NCBI RefSeq assembly: GCF_027789125.1
Contig: NZ_JAQFVF010000089.1
Span: 124,001-188,000, forward strand
Length of the DNA: 64,000 bases
Reading direction: 5' to 3'
Source: Paenibacillus aestuarii
GTDB lineage: Bacteria > Bacillota > Bacilli > Paenibacillales > NBRC-103111
In this document: positions 52,203 to 59,645 of the stretch, piece after piece
How the letters are laid out: the number at the start of each line of letters is the position of its first letter
Numbering within the stretch: position 1 is the first letter of the stretch
Translations under genes and position numbers: made by a program
The notes under the pieces: generated by a model
What the model was told of the DNA's origin: nothing
Databases searched by the model: none
The model's input: the letters and a program-made list of their open reading frames with translations, nothing else

Positions 52203-52228
52203 TACGTTTGATGACATAAACTGTTTCA
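52203..52228 (-). promoter_or_regulatory. ECF sigma-W-type promoter of nfeD-floA
   Basis: TGAAAC (52223-52228), exactly 16 bases, CGTA (52203-52206) on the minus strand. This is the canonical sigma-W pattern, about 50 bases before the nfeD start. The Bacillus yqeZ-yqfA operon is a known sigma-W target. Confidence 0.8.
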
Positions 52229-52403
52229 AAATGTTGAGTAATGGCGCAGCATGTACAAAGTGACTTTCTAGCTTTCTAGCTCCTCACACGAGCTTTGTGG
52301 GGCGTGCAATCCAACTTTCTTGCTTTGCAGCTCTCTCACGCGCAGCACGCAGCAACTTCCATACTCTGTACTCTCTTCTCCCATCTGTACGCGCGTGCAA
52401 ACG

Positions 52404-52436
52404 AAAAAGACCGGAAGGATTTAATCCTTCCGGTCT
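52404..52436 (-). terminator. Intrinsic terminator after yqeY
   Basis: GACCGGAAGGAT, loop TTA/TAA, ATCCTTCCGGTC, a 12-bp perfect stem, then T5 on the minus strand. The 250 bases between this and nfeD hold only the sigma-W promoter and pyrimidine-rich imperfect repeats. Confidence 0.9.
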
Positions 52437-52453
52437 CACCGAACAATTGTGTA

Positions 52454-52897
52454 TTAACCTAAAAATTGTTGAACGAGCTGATTGATTACTTTACCGTCAG
52501 CACGTCCTTTGACCTGTGGCATCAATGCCGTCATCACTTTGCCCATATCCGCTTTGGAAGAAGCACCAACTTGCTGGATGGTCTGCTGTACAATGGCTTT
52601 CACTTCTTCCTCGGAAAGCTGTTGCGGCATGTACTCAGTGAGAATGACAAGTTCCGCTTGCAGGTTCGCAGCCAGATCATCTCTGCCTGCTTTTTCAAAT
52701 TCTTGGAGGGAATCCTTACGCTGCTTGATCTCACGAGTTAGAACGTCAAGCACTTCATTGTCATCCAATGTTCTCTTCAGATCAATCTCTGAATTCTTAA
52801 TCGTAGAACGAACCATACGGATAACAGAGAGTTTGAACTTGTCCTGACTCTTCATCGCTTGCTTCATATCTTCGTTCAATCTTTCGCTTAAGCTCAT
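52454..52897 (-). CDS. yqeY: GatB/YqeY domain-containing protein
   Basis: 147 residues, the stand-alone form of the tRNA-binding tail of GatB. It includes LNEDMKQAMKSQDKFKLSVIRMVRSTIKNSEIDLKR, ILTEYMPQQLSEEEV and the C-terminal GKVMTALMPQVKGRADGKVINQLV. A role in tRNA-dependent amidation is assumed but not shown. It follows rpsU by about 8 bases, an arrangement shared across bacilli. Confidence 0.95.
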   Translation of the reverse strand: MSLSERLNEDMKQAMKSQDKFKLSVIRMVRSTIKNSEIDLKRTLDDNEVLDVLTREIKQRKDSLQEFEKAGRDDLAANLQAELVILTEYMPQQLSEEEVKAIVQQTIQQVGASSKADMGKVMTALMPQVKGRADGKVINQLVQQFLG

Positions 52898-52905
52898 GTT
52901 GCCTC

Positions 52906-53079
52906 CTAGAACTTTCTCTTACGAGCAGCCTCTGACTTCTTCTTACGCTTAACGCTAGGCTTCTCATAATGTTTGCGTTTTTTAACCTCTGCTAGAACGC
53001 CATCCTTAGCGATGGAACGCTTAAAGCGACGAAGTGCAGCATCTATAGTTTCGTTCTTGCGAACTCGAGTTTCTGACAC
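52906..53079 (-). CDS. rpsU: 30S ribosomal protein S21
   Basis: 57 residues. VRKNETIDAALRRFKRSIAKDG, then HYEKPSVKRKKKSEAARKRKF, nearly identical in pattern to Bacillus S21. The start is GTG at 53079 with GGAGGG 7 bases upstream. The frame continues to 53136, but the extra residues are absent from the family. Confidence 0.97.
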   Translation of the reverse strand: MSETRVRKNETIDAALRRFKRSIAKDGVLAEVKKRKHYEKPSVKRKKKSEAARKRKF

Positions 53080-53191
53080 CAGTTTTCCCTCCCTCCGAAC
53101 AGACCGTCCAAGACAAAGCGGTTCATCAAATCTCATTATAGGTTATCAAACTAGGGGTGTCAATGCGAAAGTAAACTTGGGATGAATCTTC

Positions 53192-53542
53192 TTAATTGGC
53201 AACCCCTAACGGCGCCAGTTTCGCGCCTGCCAACAAGTGATAATGAAGATGATGAACGACTTGTCCAGCATTGGATCCGCAGTTAGTTACGACACGATAG
53301 CCGGACTCCGCCACGCCAAGTTCTCTGGCGATGTTCTGCGCTGCGCGTTGGGTTTGTCCGACAATAGCCCAGTCTTCTTCACCAGCAGCATCGAGAGATG
53401 CGAAATGCTTCTTGGGGATAATTAGAACATGGATCGGCGCTGCAGGTTGAATATCATGAAAAGCCAGGACATGATCGTCCTCGTAAACTTTTTTGGAAGG
53501 AAGCTCTCCTTCGATTATTTTGCAGAAAATACAATCACCCAC
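53192..53542 (-). CDS. hit: HIT family protein (HinT-like)
   Basis: Histidine-triad purine nucleoside phosphoramidase of 116 residues. It has CIFCKIIEGELPSKKVYEDD at the start, a HVLIIPKKHFAS helix-strand, and the active site triad in GQVVHHLHYHLLAG. The start is GTG at 53542 with GAGGGGG upstream. It precedes rpsU by about 110 bases, same strand. Confidence 0.94.
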   Translation of the reverse strand: MGDCIFCKIIEGELPSKKVYEDDHVLAFHDIQPAAPIHVLIIPKKHFASLDAAGEEDWAIVGQTQRAAQNIARELGVAESGYRVVTNCGSNAGQVVHHLHYHLLAGAKLAPLGVAN

Positions 53543-53647
53543 GCCTCGGTCCCCCTCAACTATTCGAATAAATCTTCGCTTCTTTAATTTTATCGGAAAG
53601 AAAAGAAAAAATCCAATCCATCTTCCGAATCATGTTGGAACAATTGC

Positions 53648-53680
53648 AAAAAAGAAACACCATGCCCAGCATGATGTTTC
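53648..53680 (-). terminator. Intrinsic terminator downstream of rsgA
   Basis: GAAACATCATGC, loop TGG, GCATGGTGTTTC on the minus strand, then T6. It lies 210 bases after the rsgA stop. The space between contains the frame described at 53725-53880. Apart from these two items the gap 53543-53890 appears empty. Confidence 0.85.
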
Positions 53681-53724
53681 TCCTGCTTCCAATCGCGTCT
53701 GAAATTGCTCCAGCGAACAGCTGC

Positions 53725-53880
53725 TTAATAATACGGAAGCAGCGATAAAGTCAGCAGCGCTGCCAGCGGCAGCACTTGGCGGGCAAACCGCCGCCGCGGC
53801 CAAAAGAACGGATAAGGGTATCCGTAGTAGGGATATGGAAAAAGTATATTCCGCAGTAGGCAAAAGGCTACTGAATGCCA
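53725..53880 (-). pseudogene. Possible small Tyr/Pro-rich coat-like ORF without an obvious start
   Basis: A minus-strand frame ends at 53725, 45 bases before the terminator, encoding FPYPYYGYPYPFFWPRRRF and a hydrophobic C-terminus LPLAALLTLSLLPYY. The composition is like small spore-coat proteins. No ATG, GTG or TTG with a ribosome site lies in frame between this and the rsgA end. An ATG at 53881 is in another frame, separated by a T5 run. It is therefore either frameshifted, started at a rare codon, or spurious. Confidence 0.35.
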
Positions 53881-53890
53881 TTTAAAACGC

Positions 53891-54955
53891 TCAAAAACGG
53901 TTGAACTGCTTTTTCGCCGTTTGATGAATCTTCTTCCATTTGGCTTTCTCCGCAGCCTGCAAGACTTTATCTTCCTTACGGGCCAAATAGGCAAGCTCTT
54001 TTTGCAGCTTCAGATAGCTATCAAACCGCTCCTGTGCTAACGTGCCGTCATGGAGGGCTTGTTTAACCGCGCAGTTCGGCTCATTGTTATGCTGGCAATC
54101 TTGAAAGAAGCAATCGGCCCCTAGAGATTCAATATCTTGAAAAGAGGTGCTGAGGCCTTCGGCGGCGTCCCACAGCTGCAGCTCCCGCATGCCTGGCGTA
54201 TCAATCAGGATACCGCCTCCTGGCAGTGCAAGCAGCTCACGGTGCGTCGTCGTGTGCTTCCCTTTATCGTCCCCGTGGCGGATATCTCCGGTTTCCAAAA
54301 TCTCCTCACCGAAGATCCGATTCACAAGCGTAGACTTGCCGACACCCGAGGAGCCCATAAGCGCCACGGTCTTGCCAGGTGCGATATAAGCCGCGAGCTC
54401 AGCTAATCCCCGATTCTCAGCGGAGCTGATGATGTGTATCGGCACACCTACAGCCACAGCCTCCACTTCGGCTGCCTTCTCCTCGGCATCGGCGCAGAGG
54501 TCGGCTTTGCTCAGCACGATTACCGGATTCGCGCCGCTCTCCCATGCGAGCACCAAGTACCGCTCGATACGCCGGACGTTGAAGTCCAAATTCAACGCTG
54601 TCACCAAAAAGACGGTATCCACATTCGTCGCCACTATTTGCTCTTCCGTCACTTGGCCGGCAACTTTGCGCGAGAACTTGCTGCGGCGCGGCAGCACCGC
54701 ATGAATCGTCGCTCGCTGCTCTTCCTGCCGGACAGACAGTACGACCCAATCGCCAACAGCGGGATAATCTTCACGGTGTAGGGCGTTGTGTCGCATTTTG
54801 CCCGAGACTTCCGCCAGCACTTCGCCTGACTCCGTTTGCACACGGTACATATGCTTGTGCTCCAGGGAGACACGTCCAGCTGTAAACTCATCTTGCTCGT
54901 AAGGCTTAAAGGCCTCTTCAAAAAAGGGATTCCATCCCAAATCAGTTAACTTCAA
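53891..54955 (-). CDS. rsgA: Ribosome small subunit-dependent GTPase A (RsgA)
   Basis: Circularly permuted GTPase for late 30S maturation. It has 354 residues: an N-terminal OB fold, G4 VLSKADL, G1 MGSSGVGKSTLVNRIFG, then the TTHREL switch and DTPGMREL. The C-terminal zinc region is CFFQDCQHNNEPNCAV. It is about 50 residues longer than Bacillus YloQ and resembles the larger second RsgA-type proteins of bacilli. It is not in the prpC-prkC cluster where yloQ lies in Bacillus, so it may be a paralogue. The start is TTG at 54955 with AGGATGA upstream. Confidence 0.92.
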   Translation of the reverse strand: MKLTDLGWNPFFEEAFKPYEQDEFTAGRVSLEHKHMYRVQTESGEVLAEVSGKMRHNALHREDYPAVGDWVVLSVRQEEQRATIHAVLPRRSKFSRKVAGQVTEEQIVATNVDTVFLVTALNLDFNVRRIERYLVLAWESGANPVIVLSKADLCADAEEKAAEVEAVAVGVPIHIISSAENRGLAELAAYIAPGKTVALMGSSGVGKSTLVNRIFGEEILETGDIRHGDDKGKHTTTHRELLALPGGGILIDTPGMRELQLWDAAEGLSTSFQDIESLGADCFFQDCQHNNEPNCAVKQALHDGTLAQERFDSYLKLQKELAYLARKEDKVLQAAEKAKWKKIHQTAKKQFNRF

Positions 54956-55090
54956 TCTACCGGTTCATCCTCTCAATATTGTGTATAACAACAGTATATT
55001 CCGGTAATTTCCCCATCACACGGGAAACAATTGTTTTAACCAATTTTTATCCAGGAACACACAATGGTTGATGGTCATTTCTCCAGTAGA

Positions 55091-55126
55091 CTGCGAGTCT
55101 AATTCTGGTTATAATATATATTAACC
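55091..55126 (+). promoter_or_regulatory. Promoter and operator-like palindrome of the TetR-flavoenzyme gene
   Basis: TAGACT ends near 55092, then 17 bases and TATAAT at 55110-55115. An imperfect 20-base palindrome (GGTTA at 55107-55111, TAACC at 55122-55126) straddles the -10. That is the expected place for TetR autorepression. Similar words CAATGGTTGATGG (about 55063) and CAATGGTGAATGG (about 55126) flank the promoter. Confidence 0.55.
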
Positions 55127-55148
55127 AATGGTGAATGGAAGTGATCGG

Positions 55149-57071
55149 TTGAATCCCTACATGAGAGCCTCCACCCGCAAAAAGCGGGATGTGATGATGG
55201 AAGTCGCCTTAAGGATGTTTATGGAAAAAGGCTATGAGCACGTATCTGTAGACGAAATCATAGCAGCCACCGGCACGTCCAAAGGGACGTTTTACCATTA
55301 TTTTAAAAGTAAAGACGCTATCATTACCGCCATTTACAGCAAGCAAATTGAATTTATTAAAGAATGGGTGAAACAGCCGCCTTCTCAAGTGCAATCCCTT
55401 GAGGGCCACATCAATCGATTGTTTTTAGACTTATCGTCCAATATTAACCAATATCCGCGATTGATTCGCAGTTTACAAGCATTATCGCTGCAAAATGAAA
55501 CGGTAAAAGCAGAAGAACAGCAGCAATTGCGCATACTATCAGAAAGCTTGCTCCACTGGCTGCCCGAACCGCAAAAGATCGAGCTGCTTGTCAGTATGTA
55601 CACGGGTACGATACTGAAATGGTGCACGGAGGACGAAGCAGATTTACTCAGCATGATGAAAAGCAACTTAGCCTGGCTATGGGCAGGCCTCCGTTCGCAA
55701 GGACCGAGCGCTATGCTGCAGGTGGAACAAGTCCCCAAGGAGGAACACAAAATGAAAGTAGCAATTATTGGCGGCGGCTTGGCGGGTTTGACCGCGGCTG
55801 CGTATTTATCTGAAAATCCACATGTGCAAGGTATCTTATTTGAACGCAGTCCGCAGCTTGGCGGTCGCGCTTTTACTTATGAAAAAGCTGGTTTCACTCT
55901 CAATTACGGCGCACATGCCGTTTATGGCATCGATCGTCACACCTTAACCGTCATGGAAAAGGAATTGGGTCTTTCTTTCAGCTCGAAGCAAGTTGATAAG
56001 CGCAAAGTCGTTTATGCCAAGAATAACCAATTGACGCAAGCCCCGCTTGACGCGATGAATCTACTCAAAACGGATTTACTGAATACGGCACAAAAAGTAC
56101 GATTTGTCGGTGAAATTGCCGCCATTATCGCCAACATCCATAACATCAAAAACTATGACACGCTCGCGGATTATTTGGCTGAATCCAATGCGGATGAGGA
56201 TGTCAAAGAGCTGTGGGAGCATCTTGTCTGCTCCAACTTCTTCATCGCCCCTGAAGACGCTCGCAAAGTGTCCGGCGCAGTCATTAGCGAATACTACCAT
56301 AACCTGTTCCTGTCCAGTAAACCGGTTAACTATATACTTGGCAGCTGGGCTGTTATTACGAACCAGTTGAAGGAAAAGATGACGGCGACAGGCCGTTGGG
56401 AAATCGCCCTGCAAGAAGGCGTAGACAGTTTGCGCTATGCGGACCGCAAGTTTATCCTGCAGACGAAAAACCGCGAGGAAGCTTTCGATAAAGTCATTTT
56501 TGCCATGCCGGTTCAGCAAGTCGTGAAGCTGCTTAAAGGTACGGCATGGGAGCCGTTCCTGGCACCGTACGAAGGCAATACGGCAACGGAAGTCATGGTT
56601 TATGACATTGGACTTAGCCAAGTAGTAGCCCGCCCGTTCAGCTACATCAGCGACATGGACAACAAAATGTTCATCAGCGATGTCTCGGCTACAGACCATA
56701 CACTCGTACCGGAAGGCGGACAGCTGCTGCAAGGGATCGCCTACTTGGCAGACCGCTTTGACAGCGATGAAGAGCGCAAAGCGTACTTGGAAGACAAAAC
56801 GATGAAGATGGAAGGTTTGTTCGACCGCTACTACCCAGGTTGGAAAGATGTGACCGCGGTGAAACGCGTATCTAAGAAAGCGATGGTTTCCAGCGTGAAA
56901 AATATCGCGACGAACAACCTGCTGCCGACTCGCGTCGAGAACGTGCCGTTCTACTTCTGCGGCGACGGCTGCATCGGCAAAGGCGAGCTGGCAGAGCGCG
57001 CCTTCTCCAGTGCCCGCAATGCGGCAATGTCCGTCAACCAAGAAGTGCAGCAAGCGCTAACGCACGTATAA
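55149..57071 (+). CDS. TetR-type regulator fused in frame to an FAD-dependent oxidoreductase
   Basis: 640 residues in one uninterrupted frame. Residues 8-60 are a TetR HTH (RDVMMEVALRMFMEKGYEHV, GTSKGTFYHYFKSKDAI), and 60-195 a helical ligand/dimer domain. From residue 202 a complete flavin amine-oxidase/phytoene-desaturase-like enzyme begins MKVAIIGGGLAGLTAAAYL, continues LGGRAFTYEKAGF and ends YFCGDGCIGKGELAERAFSSARNAA, the FAD-closing motif. AAGGAGG (55737-55743) lies 8 bases before the junction ATG at 55752, so the enzyme may also be made alone. The TTG at 55149 has GGAAGTG upstream. The ATG at 55128 would be almost leaderless. Substrate is unknown. Confidence 0.85.
   Translation: MNPYMRASTRKKRDVMMEVALRMFMEKGYEHVSVDEIIAATGTSKGTFYHYFKSKDAIITAIYSKQIEFIKEWVKQPPSQVQSLEGHINRLFLDLSSNINQYPRLIRSLQALSLQNETVKAEEQQQLRILSESLLHWLPEPQKIELLVSMYTGTILKWCTEDEADLLSMMKSNLAWLWAGLRSQGPSAMLQVEQVPKEEHKMKVAIIGGGLAGLTAAAYLSENPHVQGILFERSPQLGGRAFTYEKAGFTLNYGAHAVYGIDRHTLTVMEKELGLSFSSKQVDKRKVVYAKNNQLTQAPLDAMNLLKTDLLNTAQKVRFVGEIAAIIANIHNIKNYDTLADYLAESNADEDVKELWEHLVCSNFFIAPEDARKVSGAVISEYYHNLFLSSKPVNYILGSWAVITNQLKEKMTATGRWEIALQEGVDSLRYADRKFILQTKNREEAFDKVIFAMPVQQVVKLLKGTAWEPFLAPYEGNTATEVMVYDIGLSQVVARPFSYISDMDNKMFISDVSATDHTLVPEGGQLLQGIAYLADRFDSDEERKAYLEDKTMKMEGLFDRYYPGWKDVTAVKRVSKKAMVSSVKNIATNNLLPTRVENVPFYFCGDGCIGKGELAERAFSSARNAAMSVNQEVQQALTHV
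55737..55754 (+). promoter_or_regulatory. Internal ribosome binding site at the TetR-oxidoreductase junction
   Basis: AAGGAGG followed by an 8-base spacer and ATG, in frame with both halves. A consensus site exactly at the domain boundary suggests a second translation start, and a former gene boundary. Confidence 0.65.
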
Positions 57072-57078
57072 ATAAACA

Positions 57079-57114
57079 AGGCTCCGTGTCCTTCATCAGG
57101 ACATGGAGCCTTTT
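57079..57114 (+). terminator. Bidirectional terminator between the TetR-flavoenzyme and NUDIX genes
   Basis: AAGGCTCC-TGTCC, loop TTCATCA, GGACA-GGAGCCTT, with T4 on the plus side. Serves convergent genes ending at 57071 and 57116. Confidence 0.85.
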
Positions 57115-57115
57115 C

Positions 57116-57556
57116 CTATTCCGGAAACTTGCCGAACGTATCAAAAAAAGTGCCGGAACTTGCATTTTCTAAAGCGCGTCTAATATAAGGAATTATGTTG
57201 GATGGGAGCTCCTGCAGGGAGTACCAGGCTAGTTCGTCACATTTGTGCGGCTCTTTGTTGACAGGCTCCCCGGTCCAGCGCTCCACTTCCACAAAGAAAT
57301 CGACTCGCTCATCATTTTCGCGGCGGTGCATGATGCCCACAACCCGCACATCTGTCAAAGCGATTTCGATCCCGGCCTCTTCCCGCGCTTCGCGGACCGC
57401 CGCTGCAGCAACGGTCTCTTCCCCATCCAAGTGACCGGCGACAACGCTGTAGTTCCCATCCTCATAGCCCGTATTGGCTCTGCGCAGCAATAGAACGCGA
57501 TCCCCTTTCCGCAAAAAAACATGCACAGCTAATGGCGCTAAAAAACGTTTACTCAT
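57116..57556 (-). CDS. NUDIX hydrolase
   Basis: 146 residues. A perfect Nudix box GHLDGEETVAAAAVREAREEAGI fits Gx5Ex7REUxEExGU near residues 42-64. The N-terminus is AVHVFLRKGDRVLLLRRA. It hydrolyses a nucleoside diphosphate linked to X, and the subfamily cannot be told. The ATG at 57556 has GAGAGGAG 7 bases upstream and overlaps the stop of the glycosidase gene by 4 bases, so it is coupled to a secreted enzyme, an unexpected pairing. Confidence 0.9.
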   Translation of the reverse strand: MSKRFLAPLAVHVFLRKGDRVLLLRRANTGYEDGNYSVVAGHLDGEETVAAAAVREAREEAGIEIALTDVRVVGIMHRRENDERVDFFVEVERWTGEPVNKEPHKCDELAWYSLQELPSNIIPYIRRALENASSGTFFDTFGKFPE

Positions 57557-59442
57557 CTCGAAGCTCCTCTCAATTTCCCTTTCGTAATGGTTACGGTCCG
57601 CATCTTCCCATCCCATGAAACTTGACCGCCAAACGCCTCGCCGACAAATCGCGCCGGCGCGACTGTATAACCGTTCACAAGCTGGGCAGGAACTTCCAGT
57701 TGGACTTGCGTGCCATTCACATAGGCGGTCGTTTGATCGATCGAGAGGACGGCAACTGTACAGCCGTTTTGCGCTGTCACCGTCTTCGTTGTCGCATCGT
57801 AGCTCACTTCCGCTCCCATCGCTTCAAAGATAGCCCGCAACGGCACCATTGTAGAGCCGCTTATGCTCAGCGGGGCTTGCGTAAATGACGGCCTTGCCCC
57901 ATCGACATCGACGGCGATTTGCGAGGAAACCCCAAATGATTTGCTTGCAACCTGTTTTCCAGCTTTGTTGAACACGCGAATCTTCAACACAGAGCCCTCC
58001 GGCACGGCTCCCGCCTGCAGTTCAAGCCCGTACGGCAAGTCGCTCTGCGCGGCAAGTACTCTGCCGTTCAGCTCATACTCCACTTTTCCGATGTAGACGT
58101 CGGGGATTTTGATGAATGGGATCAGCTTCATGGTCTTCGTAAACGTCTGATGATCCGCATCCAAGGGAACATAACCGATCCCGTCTGCTGGCTGCGCTGC
58201 TTCGGAGACACTGGAGAGCAAATACGGATTGCGGATCAATTGGCTGTAATAGTTTTGAATCTCGTGGTTATCGCTCAACAAATAATCATTCCTGGCTTTT
58301 CCTTGGCCTTGATCAACATTGAAGTAGGTAATGGCTTTCAGCCTCGGATATTTATAAGGCATAATTTCGTACAGCCGCTGCAAATTGAGCTTGGCCCATT
58401 CCGTAAAGTCTTCATCCGTTGCATGGGAGTAGTGCGGTACCCCGGTCTCGCTAAGCATAATCGGCTTGCGATCGGCGTAAGTGTTGTAGATCCGCGTTAA
58501 CCGTTCCACATTGCTGGTTGCAAGCATGGGGGGCACGGAAGGATCGCCGTTTTCATAGTTATCGCTTGGGCTCCAAACCATCGCAACGTTCGGCGCCTCC
58601 TCCGCAAAGACGTCATGCAGCATACGGAATTTGCTTATGTATGCAGCGGGATTCCCGTGCCAATTGATCCAATTGCCATTCATTTCGCTAGCAAACCGCA
58701 AAAAGATCGGAATGCCGCTGGCTTTCGCTGCCCGCGCCCACTCGCGCAAGTAGGCGCCGTCCGTAACTGATGATAGGCCATCATCCGGCTCCCAGGCAAT
58801 TTGCAGCGCACCGCCTGCTTCCTTAGCCCGCTGCGCATAAATCGTAGGAAACGGTTGTCCAAAGTGGGCATATGCGAGATAGATGGCATGTTTTTTACCG
58901 TATACATCATCGATGTTGGTAAAATAGTTACCGACTTTCGGATCCTGTTCCGAGTACATGCCAATATAAGCGCCGTATGCAGGCTCGAATTTGGCCAGCT
59001 GACCACTGGCAGGCAGCGACGCTGCGCGCAGCCGCTCCTGATCGGCATCCTGCCTGTACACTTCGATCGTCGTGCGGATCTGCTCCGCCCGCTGGAGCTT
59101 AACGTCGCCCCAGTCTTTGCCTGCTTTGACCCAGAATGCATTCTCCCTCTCATAATAGTGGATGGCTTGATCGTAATCACCGATTTTATCATAGTAAGCA
59201 TCTAATTTCCCACTAAAGAGCGCGGCATTCTGCCAATCCCCTGTTCCCGCATAGTAGTCAGCGAGAAATTTCCATTGAACGGCCGCTTCCGCCGTCTGTC
59301 CGGCTGCTGCGAGCGAATCCGCCTGCTGCCAACGATCCCAGATCGCATCCGCACATACAGGCATGGGCGCAGCCATCAAACTCATGGCCAGTATGCCGGC
59401 AGCCATGCTTAGCAGCACTATTTTTTTATTTTTCATAAACAT
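57553..59442 (-). CDS. Secreted GH26-like glycoside hydrolase with copper-amine-oxidase-like C-terminal domain
   Basis: About 629 residues. A signal peptide (KIVLLSMAAGILAMSLMAAPMPVCA) is followed by a TPR-like helical region (residues 35-120, with repeated AAVQWKFLADYYAGTGDWQNA units). The catalytic (beta/alpha)8 domain resembles GH26: FLRFASEMNGNWINWHG with the probable acid/base Glu near residue 270, and PIMLSETGVPHY with the nucleophile near 350. The C-terminal copper-amine-oxidase N-like fold is STMVPLRAIFEAMGAEVSYD. GGGG lies 8 bases before the ATG at 59442. Substrate is possibly a beta-mannan or mixed-linkage glucan. Confidence 0.82.
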   Translation of the reverse strand: MFMKNKKIVLLSMAAGILAMSLMAAPMPVCADAIWDRWQQADSLAAAGQTAEAAVQWKFLADYYAGTGDWQNAALFSGKLDAYYDKIGDYDQAIHYYERENAFWVKAGKDWGDVKLQRAEQIRTTIEVYRQDADQERLRAASLPASGQLAKFEPAYGAYIGMYSEQDPKVGNYFTNIDDVYGKKHAIYLAYAHFGQPFPTIYAQRAKEAGGALQIAWEPDDGLSSVTDGAYLREWARAAKASGIPIFLRFASEMNGNWINWHGNPAAYISKFRMLHDVFAEEAPNVAMVWSPSDNYENGDPSVPPMLATSNVERLTRIYNTYADRKPIMLSETGVPHYSHATDEDFTEWAKLNLQRLYEIMPYKYPRLKAITYFNVDQGQGKARNDYLLSDNHEIQNYYSQLIRNPYLLSSVSEAAQPADGIGYVPLDADHQTFTKTMKLIPFIKIPDVYIGKVEYELNGRVLAAQSDLPYGLELQAGAVPEGSVLKIRVFNKAGKQVASKSFGVSSQIAVDVDGARPSFTQAPLSISGSTMVPLRAIFEAMGAEVSYDATTKTVTAQNGCTVAVLSIDQTTAYVNGTQVQLEVPAQLVNGYTVAPARFVGEAFGGQVSWDGKMRTVTITKGKLRGASR

Positions 59443-59590
59443 CCATTCTACCCCAGTTCTGCTGAAAACTTCAATATGTAACAAGTATGAATACGCGATT
59501 CGGCTAGGAAAGTAGCACGTTTGCGGGTAGAAATTCATGGAAACCCCGCCGAATCATGATGACCTTTTTGCAGGATAGCCCCATGCTAAA

Positions 59591-59634
59591 AGAAAACAGA
59601 CTTCTTCGTCCACCACGAAGCGGAAAAAGAAGTC
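59591..59634 (-). terminator. Intrinsic terminator after the chymotrypsin-fold protease gene
   Basis: Nested arms CTTCGT/ACGAAG (59604-59620) and GACTTC/GAAGTC, followed on the minus strand by TGTTTTCTTTT. Confidence 0.7.
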
Positions 59635-59645
59635 CGTCGATCTGC

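Noticed and set aside
53630..53881. Minus-strand ORF of 83 codons after rsgA
   Set aside because: It starts at an ATG with poor ribosome site and reads straight through the terminator at 53648-53680. The alternative frame ending at 53725 fits better.
56076..57053. Minus-strand open frame of 325 codons opposite the flavoenzyme domain
   Set aside because: Antisense to FAD motifs. No promoter or ribosome site.
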